A DNA stretch of 64,000 bases from Hyphomonadaceae bacterium UBA1849 (GTDB taxonomy: Bacteria > Pseudomonadota > Alphaproteobacteria > Caulobacterales > Hyphomonadaceae), in assembly GCA_002338565.1 (NCBI GenBank), contig DDIN01000005.1, positions 73,264 to 137,263 on the forward strand. Reading direction: 5' to 3'. The notes below the pieces were generated by a model. That model searched no databases. It was not told the DNA's origin and worked only from the letters and a program-made list of their open reading frames with translations. Positions 33,147-40,367 of this stretch are shown piece by piece. How positions within the stretch are numbered: position 1 is the first letter of the stretch; each line of letters starts with the position of its first letter. The position numbers and the translations under genes are program-made.

Positions 33147-34166
33147 TCAGGCCGATCGTGCCTCTTGCGCGGCTTCTGCGCGGGCTCTCTGTTCTTCCAC
33201 GATAGCGAGGGCTTCGTCGAAGACCTGAATGTCCGCTTCGCGTCGCGGAGCATTCTCGGAGAGGTGACGACGCCAGAGACGCGCGCCTGGGCGGCCATTG
33301 AATGCGCCGAGGATGTGACGCGTAATGGCGTGCAGCGGTGTGGTCTTCGCAAGCTCGGAGACGATGTAAGCACGATAGGCTTTCAGTGCATCCAGCATGT
33401 CGTCATGTCGGGCGGGTGCGCCATAGATTGCGCTGTCGACCTGCAAAAGAATGGTCGGATCATAATAGGCTGCGCGGCCAAGCATCACCCCATCAAGATG
33501 ATCAAGGTGGGGCAGGCTTTGTTCTACAGTTTTCAGGCCGCCATTCAGAGTAATCAGGAGATCGGGATAAGCCGTCTTCAGCTCATGGACGAGGTCGTAA
33601 TCCAGTGGCGGAATTTCGCGGTTCTCTTTCGGAGAGAGGCCTTTCAGCCAGGCTTTACGGGCGTGAACATGAAATACAGTGCAGGGCGCGTTTTTCGATA
33701 CTGTCTGGACAAACCCGAACAGGCGCTCGCGCGGTTCGTCCTCATCAACGCCAATCCGGTGTTTGACTGTGACTGGGATTTTGACGGCGTCCTGCATGGC
33801 GGCCAGACAGTCGGCCACCAGCTGTGGTTCACGCATCAGGCAGGCGCCAAAGGCTCCGGACTGGACCCGATCAGACGGGCAGCCGCAGTTCAGATTGACT
33901 TCGTCATAGCCGAAATCTTCTGCAATTTTCGAAGCTTCAGCGAGCTTGGCCGGTTCGTTGCCGCCAAGCTGCAGCGCCAGTGGATGTTCAACATCGGAAT
34001 AGCCGATCAGTCGCTCGCGCTCGCCATGAATAACGGCATCGGCGGTGACCATTTCAGAATAGAGCAGGGCGCAGGCTGACAATTCGCGGTGGAAGGCGCG
34101 GCAATGCCGGTCGGTCCAGTCCATCATCGGGGCAACCGAGAAACGATAGGTGTCGCGTGTCAGCAT
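33147..34166 (-). CDS. dusA: tRNA-dihydrouridine synthase DusA
   Basis: Flavoenzyme of 339 residues that reduces uridines 20/20a in the tRNA D-loop. The N-terminus is FSVAPMMDWTDRHCRAFHRE, and the catalytic Cys lies in NLNCGCPSDRVQSGAFGACL. KIPVTVKHRIGVDEDE and LNGGLKTVEQSLPHLDHLDG are further Dus blocks. NGRPGARLWRRHLSEN near the C-terminus is specific to the DusA branch. The gene is followed by the TSUP permease after a 76-nt gap. Confidence 0.95.
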   Translation of the reverse strand: MLTRDTYRFSVAPMMDWTDRHCRAFHRELSACALLYSEMVTADAVIHGERERLIGYSDVEHPLALQLGGNEPAKLAEASKIAEDFGYDEVNLNCGCPSDRVQSGAFGACLMREPQLVADCLAAMQDAVKIPVTVKHRIGVDEDEPRERLFGFVQTVSKNAPCTVFHVHARKAWLKGLSPKENREIPPLDYDLVHELKTAYPDLLITLNGGLKTVEQSLPHLDHLDGVMLGRAAYYDPTILLQVDSAIYGAPARHDDMLDALKAYRAYIVSELAKTTPLHAITRHILGAFNGRPGARLWRRHLSENAPRREADIQVFDEALAIVEEQRARAEAAQEARSA

Positions 34167-34238
34167 GTTTTCAAGAAGGTCCGGTCGGTCATGCGCAAAG
34201 GTTTTTCGACGCCTATAGCTGAACCGGTCTTACAACGC

Positions 34239-34261
34239 AAAAAGCGCGCCGGAGCGCGCTT
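34239..34261 (-). terminator. Terminator after the Pmp3-like gene
   Basis: On the - strand AAGCGCGC and GCGCGCTT pair around a 4-nt loop and are followed by a T run (TTTGCG). It separates the Pmp3-like gene from dusA. Confidence 0.8.
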
Positions 34262-34279
34262 GTTGGATCGGTCTGGTGT

Positions 34280-34468
34280 TTATCGCCGGGCGATGACCCA
34301 GACGGCATGAATGATGCCGGGAATGTAACCGAGAATGGTGAGGATAAGGTTCAGAACGAATGCGCCACCGATACCGCGGGCGAGTGCAACGCCGACAGGC
34401 GGAAGCAGGATGGCGATAATGATCAGAAGAAGGTCTGAACTCGAATTTGAAGATTGAATGTCTGACAT
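34280..34468 (-). CDS. Pmp3/YqaE family small membrane protein
   Basis: Protein of 62 residues with two membrane segments. The family signature is LLLIIIAILLPPVGVALARG, then FVLNLILTILGYIPGIIHAV. Pmp3 proteins help membrane potential and salt or osmotic stress tolerance. The start at 34468 follows AAAGGGAACAC on the - strand. It lies downstream of the DUF1328 gene; a hairpin terminator separates them (34490-34514), so expression may depend on read-through from the stress promoter at 34766-34790. Confidence 0.9.
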   Translation of the reverse strand: MSDIQSSNSSSDLLLIIIAILLPPVGVALARGIGGAFVLNLILTILGYIPGIIHAVWVIARR

Positions 34469-34489
34469 GATGTGTTCCCTTTGCTTTGT

Positions 34490-34514
34490 AAAAGAGGCTC
34501 CGAAAAGGAGCCTC
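34490..34514 (-). terminator. Terminator between DUF1328 and Pmp3-like genes
   Basis: On the - strand GAGGCTCC and GGAGCCTC pair around a 5-nt loop, followed by TTTT. It may act as partial attenuator between the two small membrane genes. Confidence 0.75.
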
Positions 34515-34541
34515 AATTAAAGTGCGTCTGGTTTGCGTACT

Positions 34542-34715
34542 CTATAGTACGCTTCGACCCCGGACCGCGCGGGCAACAAATGTAATCACGAGAAGCGCGA
34601 GGAATACGAAGAAGAGAAGTTGTGCGATACCTGCGGAAGCGCCCGCAATACCACCAAAACCGAATGCAGCGGCGATAATCGCCAGAATGAAAAATCCAAG
34701 TGCCCAACCGAGCAT
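34542..34715 (-). CDS. DUF1328 (UPF0391) small membrane protein
   Basis: A 57-codon gene on the - strand, start ATG at 34715, stop TAG at 34542. The product MLGWALGFFILAIIAAAFGF continues with GGIAGASAGIAQLLFFVFLA, the standard two-helix DUF1328/YtjA pattern. Function is unknown, but the genes are often stress induced. AAGGAGA stands 8 nt before the start. The promoter candidate at 34766-34790 matches the EcfG consensus with one mismatch, which supports control by the general stress response. Confidence 0.9.
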   Translation of the reverse strand: MLGWALGFFILAIIAAAFGFGGIAGASAGIAQLLFFVFLALLVITFVARAVRGRSVL

Positions 34716-34765
34716 GATGTGTCTCCTTAGTGTTGCGACGCGGTGACTGCGCCTATGCCGAAAAC

Positions 34766-34790
34766 AACCGCCGGAAAGGGCATCGGTTCC
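34766..34790 (-). promoter_or_regulatory. EcfG-type promoter candidate for the DUF1328 gene
   Basis: On the - strand GGAAC is followed after 16 nt by GGTT (consensus CGTT, one mismatch). It is about 50 nt upstream of the start codon and back to back with the + strand promoter at 34804. Confidence 0.6.
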
Positions 34791-34803
34791 GATTTTTATT
34801 ATT

Positions 34804-34828
34804 GGAACTTTCCTGAAGCTGCGGCGTT
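34804..34828 (+). promoter_or_regulatory. EcfG-type promoter for the lipid kinase-phosphoesterase unit
   Basis: GGAAC (34804-34808), 16 nt, CGTT (34825-34828): an exact match to the alphaproteobacterial general stress promoter. The predicted start site near 34835 gives a leader of about 55 nt before the gene at 34891. Confidence 0.8.
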
Positions 34829-34890
34829 ATTGCGGGCGTACACGTTTGTTTTAAAGGGAGAATTGTCCGGTCATTCGGAATCTCACATCC

Positions 34891-35727
34891 ATGAAGTTCT
34901 CGGTTATTGTAAATACGCGCTCAGGTTCGGTTCCAGATAATGGAGATGTACTGATCTCCGAGGAACTTACCGGTCTCGGGCATGAGTTCGATATGTATTC
35001 TGTCGAGGGCGCTGACCTTGAAGATGTATGGGATCAGCAGGATTTGACGGGATGCGATGGCATCATCGTATGGGGCGGAGATGGTACGATCTCATTTGTC
35101 CTCTCGCATGCGTGCCGGGCAGACATTCCCGTATTGCCGCTGCCAGGCGGAACCATGAACCTTCTGCCGAAACATATTCATGGCAATGACTGCGAATGGC
35201 GTGACTGCTTGAGTAATGCTCTGGAGAGCCGACAGACCAAGCCTCTCGCGGGCATGCAGATCGGAGATCAGATGTGTTATGTGGGCGTACTCATCGGTCG
35301 TCTGACGCGTCTTGCCCACTCTCGTGAACACCTGCGTACAGGAGCGGTTGGATCCGCCGTTGAAACACTTGTCGGGAATGACGTGCTCAATCTCAAAACC
35401 CGCCTCGAAGTGCAGGGTGAAGATGAAAACTGGGATGCGACAGCCCTCGGAATATTTGTTCCGGAAGATAATACGCCCGGTCTCGATGTAGCGAGCATTG
35501 ATCCTGATAATCTGGCTCAACTCGTCGAGATGAGTGTCGAAAGCCTGATCGGAAACTGGAAGACGGCTAATGGCGTCGAGCATCGCACTGTCCGTGAAGT
35601 CGACATTGCGACCAAAGACGACAAGCCGGTTTCAGTGACACTGGATGGCGAACCGCGCGAACTGAAATCGCCTTTTTCTATCGCTTTTTGTTCGGAGGCT
35701 GCGACGGTCTGGAGTGCTCGAAGCTAA
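34891..35727 (+). CDS. Diacylglycerol kinase family lipid kinase
   Basis: Cytoplasmic lipid or sphingosine kinase-like protein of 278 residues. The nucleotide-binding motif is GIIVWGGDGTISFVL, followed by LPLPGGTMNLLPKHIHG, both typical of the DAGK catalytic domain. The C-terminal LDGEPRELKSPFSIAF completes the family pattern. Substrate could be diacylglycerol or a ceramide or other lipid. It is driven by an exact EcfG-type promoter and overlaps the following phosphoesterase gene by 1 nt (TAATG), which suggests a stress-induced lipid remodelling unit. Confidence 0.9.
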   Translation: MKFSVIVNTRSGSVPDNGDVLISEELTGLGHEFDMYSVEGADLEDVWDQQDLTGCDGIIVWGGDGTISFVLSHACRADIPVLPLPGGTMNLLPKHIHGNDCEWRDCLSNALESRQTKPLAGMQIGDQMCYVGVLIGRLTRLAHSREHLRTGAVGSAVETLVGNDVLNLKTRLEVQGEDENWDATALGIFVPEDNTPGLDVASIDPDNLAQLVEMSVESLIGNWKTANGVEHRTVREVDIATKDDKPVSVTLDGEPRELKSPFSIAFCSEAATVWSARS

Positions 35728-36485
35728 TGATGAAGCTGATACAGGTCGCCGACCTTCACTTCGGCAGGGAGTGCAAGCCCGCTATCACAGCGGCCATCTC
35801 TGCAATCAATTCACTTCAGGCGGATGCTCTCATTGTCGCGGGTGATCTGACCCAGCGCGGCAAGACGAGTGAGTTTGAGGCTGCACGTGACTGGCTGTCT
35901 CAAATTTCGCTGCCGCAAATCGTAGTTCCTGGTAATCACGACACCCCGATGCTGAATTTGTATGCGCGGGCTCATGAGCCCTTTAAACGGTTCTGTGAAC
36001 TGTTCGGCGAGGATATGCAGACGCTCAAATTTCCCGACTTGAAAATCGTCGGGCTGAATACCGCGCGTGGCTGGCAGGTGCGCAGGAACTGGGCTGAAGG
36101 CTCGGTCAATCTCGATGATCTTCAGGATGCGCTCGGCGACACGCCTGAACTGAAGGCGCTTGTCTGCCACCACCCATTTCGCCCGGTTCCAGGGGCGCCG
36201 CTCACGACACGCACAAAGCGCGGCGCGCGCGCCAGCCAGGCGATCGCGAAAAGTAACGTACGCATGTTGTTCACTGGGCATGTGCACCAACCGGCCGTCC
36301 AGAACTGGCGCGAGGAGGGCGGGCAATATCTTGCGATTGGCGCTGGCACTCTTTCTGACAGGCTTCGTGAATGGCCTCCGAGCTTTAATGAAATCCAGCT
36401 GAATAATGGGCAGGTGCAGGTAATTGCGCATGCGTATGAGGGAACGCGATTTGTACCGCGCAAATTAGGAACATTTACGCTCTGA
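35727..36485 (+). CDS. Calcineurin-like metallophosphoesterase
   Basis: Metal-dependent phosphoesterase of 252 residues. The five motif blocks appear in order: VADLHFG (Asp and His), VAGDLTQRG, VPGNHDTP, ALVCHHPFRP and LFTGHVHQP. The substrate could be a phospholipid headgroup, a cyclic nucleotide or another phosphoester. The start at 35727 overlaps the stop of the lipid kinase gene, so the pair is translationally coupled. The ORF opening at 35688 reads in the kinase gene and is not used. Confidence 0.92.
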   Translation: MMKLIQVADLHFGRECKPAITAAISAINSLQADALIVAGDLTQRGKTSEFEAARDWLSQISLPQIVVPGNHDTPMLNLYARAHEPFKRFCELFGEDMQTLKFPDLKIVGLNTARGWQVRRNWAEGSVNLDDLQDALGDTPELKALVCHHPFRPVPGAPLTTRTKRGARASQAIAKSNVRMLFTGHVHQPAVQNWREEGGQYLAIGAGTLSDRLREWPPSFNEIQLNNGQVQVIAHAYEGTRFVPRKLGTFTL

Positions 36486-36490
36486 AGCAG

Positions 36491-36515
36491 GGAACCAATG
36501 AGCCCCCTCCACGTT
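36491..36515 (+). promoter_or_regulatory. EcfG-type promoter for the small lipoprotein
   Basis: GGAAC (36491-36495), 16 nt, CGTT (36512-36515), an exact match. It begins 5 nt after the phosphoesterase stop and lies about 30 nt upstream of the ATG at 36546. Confidence 0.8.
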
Positions 36516-36545
36516 GATCAGGTGCAACTTAAGAGGAGACATATC

Positions 36546-36695
36546 ATGCTTTTACGCCCACTTCTGGTCGCCGGTCTTGCGCTTACAACTATTGCCGCAT
36601 GCGACTCAAATGACGGCCCGCTCGAAGAAGCTGGTGAAAACCTTGATAACGCAGTTGAAGAGACAACTGACGAGATGGAAGAAGCAACAGACTAA
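36546..36695 (+). CDS. Entericidin-like small lipoprotein
   Basis: Protein of 49 residues: MLLRPLLVAGLALTTIAACD forms a signal peptide with lipobox TIAAC, and the mature part is very acidic (EEAGENLDNAVEETTDEMEE). Entericidin-like lipoproteins are small outer membrane or envelope proteins induced by stress or stationary phase in several bacteria. AAGAGGAGA precedes the ATG at 36546; the longer frame from 36498 would include the promoter and is rejected. A terminator follows. Confidence 0.85.
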   Translation: MLLRPLLVAGLALTTIAACDSNDGPLEEAGENLDNAVEETTDEMEEATD

Positions 36696-36725
36696 GCTTT
36701 TTTCATCGCTTCAAACGCAAAAGAT

Positions 36726-36759
36726 AACCCCGACGGCGACATGCTATCGGGGTTTTTCT
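36726..36759 (+). terminator. Terminator after the small lipoprotein
   Basis: AACCCCGA and TCGGGGTT pair around a 13-nt loop, followed by TTTCTTTT. Confidence 0.85.
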
Positions 36760-36785
36760 TTTGTCTGATTTCGTGTGTTTGAGAC

Positions 36786-38501
36786 TTAAACCGCAGAGAA
36801 CGGTTTCTTGGCTTCGGTTGGTTCCGGAATGTCGAGCTGGACGACGTAATAGCCATCACCGTCCGGACCGCTGGATAGCTCGCCTCGAAGCTGACGGGAA
36901 AACGCTGTCATGAGCTTACTGCCAAGGCCTGTGGAGCTGGCCTCGTCTTCGTCTTCTCCTGCGGGGCGCTCGGTATTCGTGATTTTCAAATTCAGCATGC
37001 GAGCTTCAGCATCACGCGTCATCTCGATGTGAATTTTACCGCCATAGGCCGGTCCGTGTTTGATGGCGTTGGTCACGGCTTCAAGTGCGAACAGCGCTAA
37101 CGGGATTGCATCATCGGCATCGCGGTCTGCATCCTGCAAGTCCCAGCTTGCTTCGAAACCGAGATCTTCAAAGCCAAGCGCTTCAGACAGGTGTTCGAGC
37201 AGTCCGCTCAGGAACGGTTTCAGTGACACAGCTTCCAGCCGTTCGTGCTGATAAAGCGTCTGGTGCACAATCGACAGGGCATCAATCCGGTGACGGGCTG
37301 ATGCCAGAGCTGATTTGGCACCTTGGTCTGATACCTGGCGGCTTTGCAGATTGAGGAAGCTTGTGACGATCTGAAGATTGTTCTTCACGCGGTGATGGAT
37401 TTCACGAACTGCGGCATCGCGCTTGCCGAGCGCTTCACGAAGAGAGCCATCCCGGCTTTCGATTTTTTCAGCCATTTGGTCGAGAGTAAGAGCGAGTTCG
37501 AGAATTTCTTCCGGTGCGCTGCTAAAGCTTTCGCCCGCACGAATTTTGTAGCGACCAGCACCATAAATGAAGGCAATCCGCTTCAGGCGTGCGAGCCATT
37601 TGAGCACGAGCCGGTCCACTGCAACCCAGACGGCCGCAAGCACGAGCAGGAATGCCAGGAACGGCAATCCGATTGCCGAAGCGGGTGCAATAGCGAATTC
37701 GCTGAACAAACCAGGTGAAGGGCGGGTAAGCAGTACATAGACGCCGCCCTGGCCAATACGTTCGATCACGACGTCGTGTCGTGCGTCACCAATTTGAACG
37801 TCTGGGAACAGGGCGTTGCCCTCATTTGTCTCAAGTTCGTTGAGCCAGTCCGGCTCGAACTGGGAGATCACGGAGCTACCGAAAACACGGCCGTCAGTTG
37901 ACGCAATCGCGATATCGATATTGTCGCCGCGAACTCTGTTATGCAGGAATTCGGCAAGTCGTTCAGCATTGATGCCAAAGCTGACAGATCCGTCAAAAGC
38001 ACCAAATGCGGTCTCGACGCGTGAGTGGATCGCAAAAAGTTGGGTATGGCTGACCGGGCCTTCAAAAGCGTCCGTTCGAACAATTTCCGCGCCCAGCCTA
38101 AGGCGTTCGAAGGCCGCCGGCCGAGTAATCGGGAAACCGGGTTCGCCGATGGCGGTGCATTCGGAAATGCCATCAATATCAAAACGGACAACGTTGTTTA
38201 GTGATGGGATAACGGTGCTTAAGCGTTCGAAGACCTCGCTGCATCCGCCCTCAAGAATTTCCGGTTCAAAGAATTGGAGATAGCTTTCGGCGGTCGCGAG
38301 AGTTTGAGCGAGATCATCGATTGCGTCGTCTGCCGCATCAATGAGTTCCAGGCGCCGCTGGTCAAGGCTTTGCTCAGCGTTGATCCAGGCTTGAATCCCG
38401 CTGAGCAAAAAAATGGGTGTGAGTGCGACCGCAAGCGTAGCAAGAAGCCTCAGCCGGAGAGAACTCTTGGCTGTCCGTGGCTTTTCGCGTTCTTCGGTCA
38501 C
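36786..38501 (-). CDS. phyK: Sensor histidine kinase, HisKA_2/HWE type (PhyK-like)
   Basis: Membrane sensor kinase of 571 residues that probably feeds phosphate to PhyR. Layout: membrane segment 1 (about 20-40), periplasmic sensor region (about 41-260), membrane segment 2 (about 275-298), a HAMP-like linker, HisKA_2 with phosphoacceptor His369/His370 in VREIHHRVKNNLQIVTSFLN, and the C-terminal ATPase domain (ALEAVTNAIKHGPAYGGKIH and GLGSKLMTAFSRQL). Position directly after ecfG (4-nt overlap) and the HisKA_2 family are those of PhyK in Caulobacter. The periplasmic part has no domain I recognise; the signal is unknown. Confidence 0.88.
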   Translation of the reverse strand: MTEEREKPRTAKSSLRLRLLATLAVALTPIFLLSGIQAWINAEQSLDQRRLELIDAADDAIDDLAQTLATAESYLQFFEPEILEGGCSEVFERLSTVIPSLNNVVRFDIDGISECTAIGEPGFPITRPAAFERLRLGAEIVRTDAFEGPVSHTQLFAIHSRVETAFGAFDGSVSFGINAERLAEFLHNRVRGDNIDIAIASTDGRVFGSSVISQFEPDWLNELETNEGNALFPDVQIGDARHDVVIERIGQGGVYVLLTRPSPGLFSEFAIAPASAIGLPFLAFLLVLAAVWVAVDRLVLKWLARLKRIAFIYGAGRYKIRAGESFSSAPEEILELALTLDQMAEKIESRDGSLREALGKRDAAVREIHHRVKNNLQIVTSFLNLQSRQVSDQGAKSALASARHRIDALSIVHQTLYQHERLEAVSLKPFLSGLLEHLSEALGFEDLGFEASWDLQDADRDADDAIPLALFALEAVTNAIKHGPAYGGKIHIEMTRDAEARMLNLKITNTERPAGEDEDEASSTGLGSKLMTAFSRQLRGELSSGPDGDGYYVVQLDIPEPTEAKKPFSAV

Positions 38502-39091
38502 GCTGGTGTAGAACCTGACAGACTGTCTGCCTGAGCGATGAGGTCATCGAACGCTTCGCTGGCTGACATTGAGGAGTCTGAATTGAAGCCTACGGAATTG
38601 GATTCCATGATCACTGCCAGCGCAGTGCGTGCACGGTTTACGCGGCTTTTGATTGTGCCGACCGCACAGCCACAAATTTCCGCGACTTCTTCGTAAGGCA
38701 GACCGCCTGCGCCAACAAGGATCAGTGCTTCCCGTTGGTCATCCGGTAGTTCGTTGAGCGCATTACGCAGAGCGAGCAGCTCCATTGAATCCGCCGGATT
38801 ATCGTTAGATACCAGTGTGGCCTCTGCAACTTCAGGGTCTAAAGGCTGGCGACGCCAGCTTCTGCGTTTCTCTGAATAGAATGTGTTCCGCAGAATGGTG
38901 AAGCACCACGCTTTGAGATTTGTACCTTCTTGGTAGGACTCTCTGGCCTTCCAGGCGCGCATCAGGGTTTCCTGCGCCAGATCGTCTGCTTGCGTAGCAT
39001 CAGAGCACAGGTTTCTCGCAAAAGCGCGGAGGTGCGGAATGAGTTCACTCAATTCGCGTTTGAAATTGTTATCGTCCACAATAATGCTCAC
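38498..39091 (-). CDS. ecfG: General stress response sigma factor EcfG
   Basis: ECF sigma factor of 197 residues (EcfG/ECF15 group). Region 2 reads LRAFARNLCSDATQADDLAQ, then ETLMRAWKARESYQEGTNLK and AWCFTILRNTFYSEKRRSWR; region 4 is LILVGAGGLPYEEVAEICGC with GTIKSRVNRAR. The start is GTG at 39091, in GTGA, which overlaps the nepR stop. A C-terminal extension of about 30 residues (SNSVGFNSDSSMSASEAFDD) follows region 4. It directs RNA polymerase to GGAAC-N16-CGTT promoters, of which several lie next to it. Unphosphorylated state: held by NepR. Confidence 0.94.
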   Translation of the reverse strand: MSIIVDDNNFKRELSELIPHLRAFARNLCSDATQADDLAQETLMRAWKARESYQEGTNLKAWCFTILRNTFYSEKRRSWRRQPLDPEVAEATLVSNDNPADSMELLALRNALNELPDDQREALILVGAGGLPYEEVAEICGCAVGTIKSRVNRARTALAVIMESNSVGFNSDSSMSASEAFDDLIAQADSLSGSTPA

Positions 39092-39294
39092 TTCTCTGGC
39101 TGAGATGAAGAGGCATTAGCGCCACCAGCCCGGCCAGAAGTGGCCTCAGATGATTTGTCTGCTTCTTCGAGAAGGCGCAGAAAATCATCGGGGATTTCTT
39201 CAGAAATCACTTCGTCATAGAGCTGGCGCAGCTGCAGACCAAGTCTACGCTGTCTTGCCCGTTGAGCGACTGAATCTTCCCGGGATTTTTCCAT
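39088..39294 (-). CDS. nepR: Anti-sigma factor NepR
   Basis: Small anti-sigma factor of 68 residues that binds EcfG until phospho-PhyR pulls it away. The conserved core is GLQLRQLYDEVISEEIPDDF, with LRLLEEAD behind it, flanked by basic N-terminus and flexible tail (SSEATSGRAGGANASSSQ). I chose ATG 39294 because AGG stands 7 nt before it; ATG 39300 two codons upstream is possible. The longer ORF to 39402 would cover the promoter. First gene of nepR-ecfG-phyK. Confidence 0.93.
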   Translation of the reverse strand: MEKSREDSVAQRARQRRLGLQLRQLYDEVISEEIPDDFLRLLEEADKSSEATSGRAGGANASSSQPEK

Positions 39295-39364
39295 AATCAT
39301 ACCTATATAATGTTTCCCGTAAGGTGCGCCGCCACAAAGAGCGGTGCGCGAATTACAAGAAGGG

Positions 39365-39389
39365 AATGCCCGTTCTGGCCATTGGTTCC
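39365..39389 (-). promoter_or_regulatory. EcfG-type promoter candidate for nepR-ecfG-phyK
   Basis: On the - strand GGAAC is followed after 16 nt by CATT (consensus CGTT, one mismatch), about 70 nt upstream of the nepR start. This fits the autoregulation known for this locus in other alphaproteobacteria. Confidence 0.6.
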
Positions 39390-39425
39390 AAAAAAATGAC
39401 ATTTATTATTTTTTTTCGGAACCAA
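39382..39425. repeat. Inverted repeat in the nepR-phyR intergenic region
   Basis: TTGGTTCC (39382-39389) and GGAACCAA (39418-39425) flank a 28-nt A/T-rich core with A and T tracts. Each arm presents a GGAAC -35 element facing outward, toward nepR and phyR. On the phyR side no CGTT occurs at 16-17 nt (AATT is found), so that arm alone is a weak promoter match. Confidence 0.6.
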
Positions 39426-39467
39426 CTTCTTTCTGAGGAATTAATGCAGGACGTTTGGAGGGTATAA

Positions 39468-40259
39468 ATGTCATTCGTAACTCAACTTGGTCCTCACCTC
39501 CCATTTCTCCGCCGGTATGCGCGTGCGCTTACCGGATCGCAGAGCAGCGGCGATGCTTATATTAAAGCATCACTGGCAGCGCTCGCGAGTGATACGGACG
39601 GTTTTGACAAAGGCGCTTCGCCGCGCCTCGCTCTATATAAATATTTCCACCTGATCTGGTCTCAGACGGGTGCGCAGCTTGAAGATAAGTTTGGCGGCGG
39701 TGATCAGGTCGCAGACTTCCGTCTGCAGGCGCTTGCGCCGATCCATCGGCAGGCTTTCCTGCTGTCTTCACTTGAAGGCTTCACGACTTCTGAAGTTGCT
39801 GAAATTCTCAACGCGTCTGCAGAACAGGTAGCGTCCTACCTTGCAGAAGCGCAGACAGAGATTGAAAGCGAACTTCGCACTCAGGTTCTCATCATTGAAG
39901 ATGAGCCTGTGATTGCAGCGGATCTGGAAAGCCTTGTGACCGATCTGGGTCATGGCGTCACCGGTAACGCGACAACACATAAGGAAGCTGTTGAAATGGC
40001 GCGCAAGAACCCGCCTGGGCTGGTGCTTTGCGATATTCAGCTGGCTGATAATTCTTCAGGTATTGATGCGGCGCACGACATCCTTCAGGACTTCGATGTG
40101 CCAATTATCTTCATCACGGCATTCCCGGAGCGCCTGCTGACAGGTGAACGCCCTGAGCCGACATATCTGATCTCCAAACCATTCCAGGAATCTACAGTTA
40201 AAGCGGCAATCGCTCAGGCGCTGTTCTTCCACCCGAACAAAGCGGAAGCAGCTGCGTAA
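39468..40259 (+). CDS. phyR: General stress response regulator PhyR
   Basis: Hybrid regulator of 263 residues with an N-terminal sigma-like domain (about 1-130, including FLLSSLEGFTTSEVAEILNA) that mimics EcfG and a C-terminal receiver domain (about 138-255). Acidic pocket residues are Glu-Asp in VLIIEDEPVI, the phosphoacceptor is Asp189 in LVLCDIQLADNS, and the conserved Thr and Lys are in IIFITAF and LISKPFQE. Phosphorylation frees the sigma-like domain to bind NepR and so release EcfG. It is transcribed away from nepR-ecfG-phyK, and GGAGGG precedes the start. A strong terminator follows. Confidence 0.96.
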   Translation: MSFVTQLGPHLPFLRRYARALTGSQSSGDAYIKASLAALASDTDGFDKGASPRLALYKYFHLIWSQTGAQLEDKFGGGDQVADFRLQALAPIHRQAFLLSSLEGFTTSEVAEILNASAEQVASYLAEAQTEIESELRTQVLIIEDEPVIAADLESLVTDLGHGVTGNATTHKEAVEMARKNPPGLVLCDIQLADNSSGIDAAHDILQDFDVPIIFITAFPERLLTGERPEPTYLISKPFQESTVKAAIAQALFFHPNKAEAAA

Positions 40260-40285
40260 GCGTTGCTTTCTCTCTGAGAGAGGCG

Positions 40286-40319
40286 AACCCGTCCGGACTT
40301 CCGGGCGGGTTTTTCTTTG
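40286..40319 (+). terminator. Terminator after phyR
   Basis: AACCCGTCCGG and CCGGGCGGGTT pair around a 4-nt loop, followed by TTTTCTTT. Confidence 0.9.
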
Positions 40320-40333
40320 TCGCTGACATGGCC

Positions 40334-40358
40334 GGAACCGGCGCGATGTCCGTGCGTT
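40334..40358 (+). promoter_or_regulatory. EcfG-type promoter for exoD-like gene
   Basis: GGAAC (40334-40338), 16 nt, CGTT (40355-40358), an exact match. The -10 element ends only 9 nt before the ATG at 40368, so the transcript should have almost no leader. Confidence 0.75.
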
Positions 40359-40367
40359 AAAGCAAGC

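Noticed and set aside
33165..34079. 304-codon open frame on the + strand opposite dusA
   Set aside because: It is fully antisense to a clear DusA with all motifs, its product is rich in unusual Cys/Arg/Phe mixtures, and no ribosome binding site or family pattern is visible. High G+C at codon position 3 of the real gene creates such frames.
34743..34940. 65-codon frame on the + strand before the lipid kinase
   Set aside because: It runs through both EcfG-type promoters and overlaps the kinase start; no protein features.
40317..40367. Upstream TTG start for the ExoD-like gene
   Set aside because: It would lie ahead of and through the promoter, and the extra residues are not typical of the family.
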